Part shown: in pieces, positions 33,463 to 38,918 of the stretch
How the letters are laid out: the number at the start of each line of letters is the position of its first letter
Position numbering within the stretch: position 1 is the stretch's first letter
From: Ruminococcus sp. UBA3855
GTDB lineage: Bacteria > Bacillota > Clostridia > Oscillospirales > Ruminococcaceae
Assembly (NCBI GenBank): GCA_002392545.1
Contig: DGHF01000222.1
Span: forward strand, 1-38,918
Reading direction: 5' to 3'
DNA: 38,918 bases
Program-made: the position numbers and the translations under genes
Notes under the pieces: generated by a model
The model's database searches: none
What the model saw: the letters and a program-made list of their open reading frames with translations, nothing else
Told to the model about the DNA's origin: nothing

Positions 33463-34329
33463 ATGCAGTTAGTCATTGTAACAGGAATGTCAGGCTCTGG
33501 AAAATCCACCGTCATGAAAGTAATGGAAGATATTGGATATTATTGCATTGACAATCTCCCCCCGATACTGATAGAAAAATTTATCGAACTTTGCAAGCAG
33601 TCGGGGGGAAATTTGAATAAAGTAGCAATTGCCCTTGACATCCGGACAGGTGACATGTTTTCAGAAATCTATCATACCTTGCGTGAACTGCGTTCGGAAA
33701 TGCCGGAACAATTGAGAGTGGTCTTTCTGGAAACAGCGGATGACATTCTTTTGAAACGCTATAAGGAGACACGGCGGAGACATCCCCTTTTTGACACGTG
33801 CAATTCCCTCGAAGAAGCGATTCAATTGGAGAGGGAACGTCTTCAGCCGTTGCGTTCCATGGTAGATTATTATATTGAGACCTCTCATCTGAGTACAGCG
33901 CAGTTAGGGGTGGAAGTCCGGAATTTATTTTTAGAAAATGAAACAGATTCCATGCTGGTGAAAGTAATGTCATTCGGCTACAAATACGGCATTTCGACAG
34001 AATCAGACGTAGTATTTGATGTGCGTTGCCTGCCCAACCCCTTTTACATTCCGGAGCTGAAACATCATACAGGCTGTGAAATTTGTGTCCGTGATTATGT
34101 GATGCAGTTTGAACAGTCTCAACAGCTCCTGACCAAAATCACAGATTTGATGGAATTTCTCTTGCCTCTTTACATTGCCGAGGGAAAAAGTCAATTAGTG
34201 ATAGCGTTCGGATGTACGGGAGGAAAGCACAGAAGCGTTACCTTTGCGGAGCTGGTAGGTGATTTCTTGCGTGAAAAGGGCTATCGTGTCCACAAGCTAC
34301 ACAGGGACATCACCAAAGGCAATCACTGA
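33463..34329 (+). CDS. rapZ: RapZ/YvcJ family nucleotide-binding protein
   Basis: A 288-aa P-loop protein. ATG at 33463 lies eight bases after AAGGAG; an in-frame GTG at 33454 overlaps murB and is less likely. It has Walker A GMSGSGKST (8-16), YYCIDNLPP, a FLETADDILLKRYKETRRRHPL segment and the C-terminal FGCTGGKHRSVTFAELV signature. In Bacillus YvcJ hydrolyses GTP; in E. coli RapZ controls GlmZ/GlmS and so amino-sugar supply. The position next to murB fits a cell-envelope link. In many Firmicutes yvcK (glmR) lies between rapZ and whiA; here whiA follows directly after 11 bases. Confidence 0.96.
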   Translation: MQLVIVTGMSGSGKSTVMKVMEDIGYYCIDNLPPILIEKFIELCKQSGGNLNKVAIALDIRTGDMFSEIYHTLRELRSEMPEQLRVVFLETADDILLKRYKETRRRHPLFDTCNSLEEAIQLERERLQPLRSMVDYYIETSHLSTAQLGVEVRNLFLENETDSMLVKVMSFGYKYGISTESDVVFDVRCLPNPFYIPELKHHTGCEICVRDYVMQFEQSQQLLTKITDLMEFLLPLYIAEGKSQLVIAFGCTGGKHRSVTFAELVGDFLREKGYRVHKLHRDITKGNH

Positions 34330-34340
34330 GGGGGGATATT

Positions 34341-35252
34341 ATGACATTTTCACATCATGTTCGGGAGTGCATTCGGGACACCATCAACGACCATGACAAG
34401 CGTTTTGCGTGTTTGTATGGAATGTTATTATATGGGCGGACAATCACACAGGAAGAAATCTGTCTGAAAAGTGAAAGTTCGATATTCAGTGCCGTATTTC
34501 CTGCACTCATGCGGACAATATTTCCGTCCATCCCCTTGCAGATTGAACAGAAGCCCCGAAAAGACGGAAGCACCCTGTATATTTACCGGATAATGGGAAA
34601 GAAATCAGTAACCATTGTCCGGCACAGGTTTCACATTCATGAAAAGCGTTGCATTGACCAGAGGAATCTTCCCACCAACAGTATGGGGGCATTTTTAGGA
34701 GGGGTATTTCTGACGTGTGGGAGCATCACCGACCCCATGAAAGAGTACCACCTTGAATTCACCGCCCCGACGGAAAAATTATGCCATGATTTATGTGACA
34801 TTTTGTATAGTGTAGGAGTACACCCGAATATCATTCAGCGGAAATATTCATTTTGTGCCTATCTGAAAACCTGTGATGAAATCGGGGACTTGCTGACCTT
34901 TATGGGAGCGCAGAAATGCACATTGGAATTGATTGACATTCAGATTGACAAAGAAGTAACAAATAGAGTTAACCGGATGAATAATTGTGATATGGCGAAC
35001 ATTGACAAGGTAATTTCCGCCTCTGAGAAGCAATGCAAGGACATTCACGAAATTATAAATCATGACGGAAGTTTAAAGGAAATTTCGCCGGAATTGAGAG
35101 AACTTGCGGAATTACGTCTTGAAAATCCGCATTTAAGTTTGCAGGAATTAGGGGAAATGCTTCATAAGCCCATCGGGCGTTCAGGGGTGAATCACCGTTT
35201 CCGCCGGCTTTCAGCGATTGCAGAAAATTACAGAAAGGAGAATCGGAAATGA
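34341..35252 (+). CDS. whiA: DNA-binding protein WhiA
   Basis: A 303-aa protein. ATG at 34341 lies behind GAGGGGGGA. The N-terminal part (1-215) has the degenerate LAGLIDADG-type fold of WhiA, including the FLGGVFLTCGSITDPMKEYHLEF strand. The C-terminal part (about 225-300) has VNRMNNCDMANIDKVISAS, then a helix-turn-helix, SLQELGEMLHKPIGRSGVNHRFRRL, which is the family hallmark. WhiA controls division and sporulation genes in actinobacteria and affects chromosome segregation in Bacillus. Its TGA overlaps the dnaE start (ATGA). No nuclease motif remains. Confidence 0.96.
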   Translation: MTFSHHVRECIRDTINDHDKRFACLYGMLLYGRTITQEEICLKSESSIFSAVFPALMRTIFPSIPLQIEQKPRKDGSTLYIYRIMGKKSVTIVRHRFHIHEKRCIDQRNLPTNSMGAFLGGVFLTCGSITDPMKEYHLEFTAPTEKLCHDLCDILYSVGVHPNIIQRKYSFCAYLKTCDEIGDLLTFMGAQKCTLELIDIQIDKEVTNRVNRMNNCDMANIDKVISASEKQCKDIHEIINHDGSLKEISPELRELAELRLENPHLSLQELGEMLHKPIGRSGVNHRFRRLSAIAENYRKENRK

Positions 35253-38200
35253 ACCCCAGTGATTTTGTGCATTTGCACGTACATTCGGAATACAGTCTGT
35301 TATCTGCCACCTGCCGGATAGAAGAATTGATTCAGCGAGTAAAGGAAATGGGACAAACTGCAATAGCATTAACGGATTACGGCAACTTATACAGTGCCGT
35401 TTCGTTTTATGACACCGCCCGAAAAATGGGAATCAAGCCCATTATTGGATGTGAATGCTATCTTGCAAAGGATTCACGGCATCACAAAGACCCGAATATT
35501 GACAGTGAAAATTATCAGGTTGTTCTGTTGTGTGAAAATTATGAGGGCTATCAGAATCTTGCAAGGCTTGTGACGTTATCGAATCAGGAAGGCTTTTTCA
35601 ACGTTCCGAGGATTGATTCTGAATTACTCCGGAAATATCACAAAGGGTTGATATGTCTTTCATCAGGCATCAACGGCGAAATCGAACAGCAATTATTGTC
35701 GGGAAATTATCAGGGGGCGAAAATTGCCGTTCTGAGGTATGTGAACATATTCGGGAGGGAATCCTTTTTTCTGGAATTGCAGATTCACAGTTCGCCGGAC
35801 TGGAAATTATTCAATACTCTTTGCAGGCTTGCCAAGGAGACAGGGATTCAGACAGTCGCCACGAACAACGTACATTATGTACAGCGTGAGGATGTCAATT
35901 TATTAAAAATTCAGCATTGCATAAGGAACAATCAGACCATTGACAAATTAAAACAGTCAGATTTATTTTCCGGTGAATGGTATCTGAAAACGACAGAAGA
36001 AATGGAGCGGATTTTCAGCAGTATTCCGGAAGCAATATCCAACACGAAAATCATAGCGAATCGGTGTGCAGAGAGTTTTCCATTTGGCGGAATCCGTCTC
36101 CCACGTTTCGTGAGGAACGGCATCACAGACAATAACAGCTATTTCCGGCAACTTTGTTATGAAGGAATGAAAAAGCGGTATGGGGAGTTTCCCGCAAAGG
36201 AAATCACAGAGAGACTAGAACATGAAATGAAAGTCATCAATGCAATGGGCTTTGTGGATTATTTTCTGATTGTGAGTGATTTCATCCGATACGCAAGAAG
36301 TCAGGATATTCCTGTCGGACCTGGAAGAGGTTCAGGCGCAGGGAGTCTCTGTGCGTATTGTATGGGCATCACGCAGATAGACCCCATAGAAAGGCAGTTG
36401 ATTTTCGAACGTTTTTTGAATCCGGAACGAAAGAACATGCCTGATTTCGATTTGGATTTCTGTGCAGAAGGACGGCAGAAAGTGAAAGATTACGTCATCA
36501 ATCGTTATGGCAGTGAACACGTTGCCGAAATTATCGCATTTGATACCCTGAAACCAAAATCCGCCGTCCGTGACATAGGTCGGGCATTGAACATTCCCGA
36601 AGAAATCCGTCATGAAATCATAGCAATTGTATCGGAATATCATGATATTCAGACCGCCGTCAACAGCAACGAAAAATTGCAGAAATATTATCAGGGTGGC
36701 GGAAATGTGCAATATCTTTTGGATATGGCGGTAAAATCACAGGGAATTGTCAAAAATACAAGCATCCATGCCGCCGGTGTAGTGATTGCCCCGATGGTAT
36801 TAAGTGAATATGTCCCTCTCAGATTCAAGCAGAAAGATGATACTCCTGTCACGGAATACACCATGAACGACCTTGACAGGATGGGACTTTTGAAGATTGA
36901 TTTTCTGGGGCTGAAAAATCTGACTTACATCAGAGACACGGAACGTTCTGTGCAGAAACATCATCCGGATTTTTCGGTTGACAGAATCCCCCTTGACGAC
37001 ATGGAAGTATATCAGATGATAGCCAGCGGAGACACGACGGGAGTATTTCAGTTAGAAAGTGCCGGAATGAGAGGATTTCTCATGCGGTTAAAACCGCAGA
37101 ACATGGAGGATATTATTGCAGCCCTTGCCTTGTATCGTCCAGGACCTATGGATGCAATTTCCACCTACATCCACAACCGGAAAAGCGGAAATATTACTTA
37201 TCCGCACCCGATGTTGAAAGACATTCTTTCGACAACTTACGGCTGTATCATTTATCAGGAGCAAGTGATGCAGATATTCCAGAAAATGGCGGGCTATTCC
37301 CTTGGACAAGCGGACATTGTGCGCCGGAATATGTCAAAAAAGAAAGTAGAAGCCATGGAACAGGAACGGCAGATTTTCTTGTATGGTTCTGGAAAAAATG
37401 ATAATTGTACAGGGGCGATTGCAAAGGGTGTACCCATGGAAACAGCAAATCACATTTTTGACATGATGGCGAATTTTGCGCTGTACGCTTTCAATAAAAG
37501 TCATGCCGCCGCCTATGCATTGTTATCGTATCAGACAGCATATCTGAAATATCATTATTGTGGGGAATTTATGGCATCTCTGATGACGAGCATCATGCAC
37601 AGTTCTACGAAAATGACAGCTCTTTCAGCATACATGGAGGAATGCAGGAAAGCCGGAATCCGCATGAATCCCCCCGACATCAATCAAAGCGAATACAAAT
37701 TCATATTCAAAGACGGAGTAATTTATTTCGGATTATCAGCCATAAAGGGAATGGACGACATCTGTTCTGATAAAATTCTTGCAGAGCGGAAAAAGAACGG
37801 AATATTCACAAGTTTTGCAGATTTCTGCGAAAGAATATTTAAAATGAATCCTTCACAGAAATCAATCAAGAACCTGATACAGGTGGGAGCATTAGATAAT
37901 CTGGATTGTAACCGCCGTCAGATGCTGGAAAATTACGAAAGATTTTTCCGGAAAATGAAATTTTCGTCAAGGGAAACCGAAGGACAAATGAGCTTATTTG
38001 GAGATGCAGAAACCATAGAAGACGAAACCCCCGAAATTCCCCCGATGGAAAATTACAATCGGTCACAGCTTCTGGAAATGGAAAAAGAACTTTTAGGGGT
38101 ATATGTTTCAGGTCATCCGTTGGATTCTATGGAATGGCTGAGGGAGCTGTTGAAATGTCAGCCGTTGGCAAATCTGCAAAGGGCGACCACACAGAATGCA

Positions 38201-38698
38201 GTCAAAATTTTGGTGATGGTTGAGGAAGTCAGAGCGGTAAAGACCAAAAAAGGTGATGAAATGGCATTCCTGAAAGTGAAAGACAAATCCGGCACAATGG
38301 ATGCAGTGATATTTGCGAGCCAGTATTCCCAGAATCTTGAAAAGCTGAAAAAAGGAAATAATTTGTATATCAAAGGGAAATTGTCTCAGCGTGGGAACAA
38401 CAGTTTCATTTGTGAAGAAATCCACGAAGCGAAGGAATTCCCCATTCTGTTCCGGAATATGCAGTTATGTATTAAAATTGAATCCATTGATTCAAACATG
38501 CATCAGCAGTTGCAGAAAATGGGGAATGATTGCAAGGGAGAAACGGAGCTGATTCTGTACCGTATGACCGACCGGAAATATATACAATGCAATCCTCGAA
38601 TTTTTGTAAATATTTCACAAACAACCTATGAAAAATTACAGCAAGTTTTTCGCCCCGAAAAAATGGGGCTGATTTCGGCAATATCACGCAAAATCTAG
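35249..38698 (+). CDS. dnaE: DNA polymerase III alpha subunit (DnaE)
   Basis: A complete 1149-aa replicative polymerase. ATG at 35249 lies behind AAAGGAG. The N-terminal PHP domain starts FVHLHVHSEYSLLSA (HLHVH 8-12). The polymerase core has VGPGRGSGAGSL and the catalytic PDFDLDF (Asp401, Asp403) plus IDFLGL (Asp551). Next come the beta-clamp/HhH region and, near 970-1060, an OB fold (LVMVEEVRAVKTKKGDEMAFLKVKD). No 3'-5' DnaQ-type exonuclease insert is present, so it is DnaE rather than PolC. In Firmicutes DnaE extends primers or the lagging strand alongside PolC. The gene is followed by pfkA, as in many Clostridia. Confidence 0.98.
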   Translation: MNPSDFVHLHVHSEYSLLSATCRIEELIQRVKEMGQTAIALTDYGNLYSAVSFYDTARKMGIKPIIGCECYLAKDSRHHKDPNIDSENYQVVLLCENYEGYQNLARLVTLSNQEGFFNVPRIDSELLRKYHKGLICLSSGINGEIEQQLLSGNYQGAKIAVLRYVNIFGRESFFLELQIHSSPDWKLFNTLCRLAKETGIQTVATNNVHYVQREDVNLLKIQHCIRNNQTIDKLKQSDLFSGEWYLKTTEEMERIFSSIPEAISNTKIIANRCAESFPFGGIRLPRFVRNGITDNNSYFRQLCYEGMKKRYGEFPAKEITERLEHEMKVINAMGFVDYFLIVSDFIRYARSQDIPVGPGRGSGAGSLCAYCMGITQIDPIERQLIFERFLNPERKNMPDFDLDFCAEGRQKVKDYVINRYGSEHVAEIIAFDTLKPKSAVRDIGRALNIPEEIRHEIIAIVSEYHDIQTAVNSNEKLQKYYQGGGNVQYLLDMAVKSQGIVKNTSIHAAGVVIAPMVLSEYVPLRFKQKDDTPVTEYTMNDLDRMGLLKIDFLGLKNLTYIRDTERSVQKHHPDFSVDRIPLDDMEVYQMIASGDTTGVFQLESAGMRGFLMRLKPQNMEDIIAALALYRPGPMDAISTYIHNRKSGNITYPHPMLKDILSTTYGCIIYQEQVMQIFQKMAGYSLGQADIVRRNMSKKKVEAMEQERQIFLYGSGKNDNCTGAIAKGVPMETANHIFDMMANFALYAFNKSHAAAYALLSYQTAYLKYHYCGEFMASLMTSIMHSSTKMTALSAYMEECRKAGIRMNPPDINQSEYKFIFKDGVIYFGLSAIKGMDDICSDKILAERKKNGIFTSFADFCERIFKMNPSQKSIKNLIQVGALDNLDCNRRQMLENYERFFRKMKFSSRETEGQMSLFGDAETIEDETPEIPPMENYNRSQLLEMEKELLGVYVSGHPLDSMEWLRELLKCQPLANLQRATTQNAVKILVMVEEVRAVKTKKGDEMAFLKVKDKSGTMDAVIFASQYSQNLEKLKKGNNLYIKGKLSQRGNNSFICEEIHEAKEFPILFRNMQLCIKIESIDSNMHQQLQKMGNDCKGETELILYRMTDRKYIQCNPRIFVNISQTTYEKLQQVFRPEKMGLISAISRKI

Positions 38699-38707
38699 CC
38701 GTTTTTT
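38667..38707 (+). terminator. Probable terminator overlapping the dnaE 3' end
   Basis: GGCTGATTT (38667-38675) pairs with AAATC-T-AGCC (38691-38700, one bulged T), followed by GTTTTTT. The stop codon of dnaE lies inside the right arm. Confidence 0.55.
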
Positions 38708-38749
38708 GATTCTATGATATTTTTTTGTCAAAGAATTCATGAAAAACAC

Positions 38750-38778
38750 TTGACAGAATGCCGGAAATGTTGTAAAAT
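38750..38778 (+). promoter_or_regulatory. Sigma-A promoter for pfkA
   Basis: TTGACA (38750-38755), 17-base spacer, TAAAAT (38773-38778), about 50 bases before the pfkA start. It gives pfkA independent, probably strong expression. Confidence 0.88.
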
Positions 38779-38830
38779 AGTACTGTAAGCACTGTAATTT
38801 TTGCAAATGCAGAATGGAGAATGAAAAAAT

Positions 38831-38918
38831 ATGAAAAAGATTGGTGTATTAACAAGTGGTGGCGATGCCCCTGGCATGAATGCAGCCGTTAGAGCGGTAG
38901 CACGTGCAGCCCTTTCAA
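38831..38918 (+). CDS. pfkA: 6-phosphofructokinase (5' end only)
   Basis: Only the first 29 codons are in the window. They read MKKIGVLTSGGDAPGMNAAV and onward, the ATP-binding GGDAPGMN start of bacterial PfkA, the enzyme that commits fructose 6-phosphate to glycolysis. ATG 38831 is used; an ATG at 38821 is in another frame. GGAG lies about 12 bases upstream. The gene runs off the right edge. ATP versus pyrophosphate dependence cannot be checked from this fragment, although the SGGDAPGMNA form is typical of ATP-dependent enzymes. Confidence 0.93.
   Translation, partial: MKKIGVLTSGGDAPGMNAAVRAVARAALS

Noticed and set aside
1..38918. tRNA, rRNA, transposase, integrase, prophage or CRISPR elements
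   Set aside because: None was recognised on either strand when reading the window; gene order and promoters look chromosomal.

Overview
The window looks like a chromosomal segment of a fibre-degrading, cellulosome-building member of the Ruminococcus group (Clostridia, Oscillospiraceae). Four secreted proteins end in type I dockerins: a GH9 glucanase, a PL1 pectate lyase with CBM6, a papain-like protease and a lysozyme-like protein. The conserved block hprK-murB-rapZ-whiA-dnaE-pfkA is typical of Clostridia. Promoters are sigma-A-like with almost invariant 17-bp spacers, and at least three genes appear to use TTG starts. The species cannot be fixed from the sequence alone. R. flavefaciens/R. 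albus-like organisms fit the apparent moderate G+C better than high-G+C R. champanellensis, but this is an impression, not a calculation.

Layout. 1-3168 (+): end of an unknown gene, a 788-aa cytosolic protein of unknown function, an anchored 145-aa protein and a 31-aa membrane microprotein, closed by a bidirectional terminator. 3207-5581 (-): an ECF sigma factor and a large membrane protein that is probably its anti-sigma factor. 5670-7436 (-): a small duplicated protein and enolase. 7886-19191: the fibre-degradation region, with the GH9 enzyme, a PHP phosphatase, the dockerin-bearing C1 protease (-), the pectate lyase, then a c-di-GMP phosphodiesterase-type protein followed closely by a dockerin protein with a lysozyme/transglycosylase-like domain. 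19228-24391 (-): a vWA lipoprotein, a small membrane protein and a PepSY-like lipoprotein, coupled by ATGA overlaps, followed by another lipoprotein. 24635-26955: an ADP-ribosylglycohydrolase convergent and overlapping with a MATE/flippase-type transporter. 27301-38918 (+): rpe, three membrane proteins homologous to RnfD, RnfE and RnfA, a membrane-anchored glycoside-hydrolase-like protein, hprK, murB, rapZ, whiA, dnaE and the start of pfkA.

The most unusual element is the RnfD-RnfE-RnfA-like trio at 27954-30296. The family folds are recognisable, but rnfB, rnfC and rnfG are absent. The D protein lacks the SGAT-type flavin-attachment motif. By hand alignment, three of the four cysteines that hold the intramembrane [2Fe-2S] cluster in Rnf/Nqr are replaced (Ala, Ser, Ser). 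The D protein also carries a strongly acidic tail of about 70 residues. This suggests a membrane core that has lost its redox cofactors and may have a new job. It is co-directional and overlapping with rpe and precedes an extracellular GH-like protein and cell-wall/carbon-control genes.

Other points of interest are a c-di-GMP protein paired with a cellulosomal lysozyme-like protein, a papain with an unusual insertion before its catalytic Cys, a vWA/lipoprotein surface operon, a candidate small RNA at about 27080-27197, and paired direct repeats abutting the pectate lyase promoter. All functional statements come from reading motifs by eye; no database search was run.
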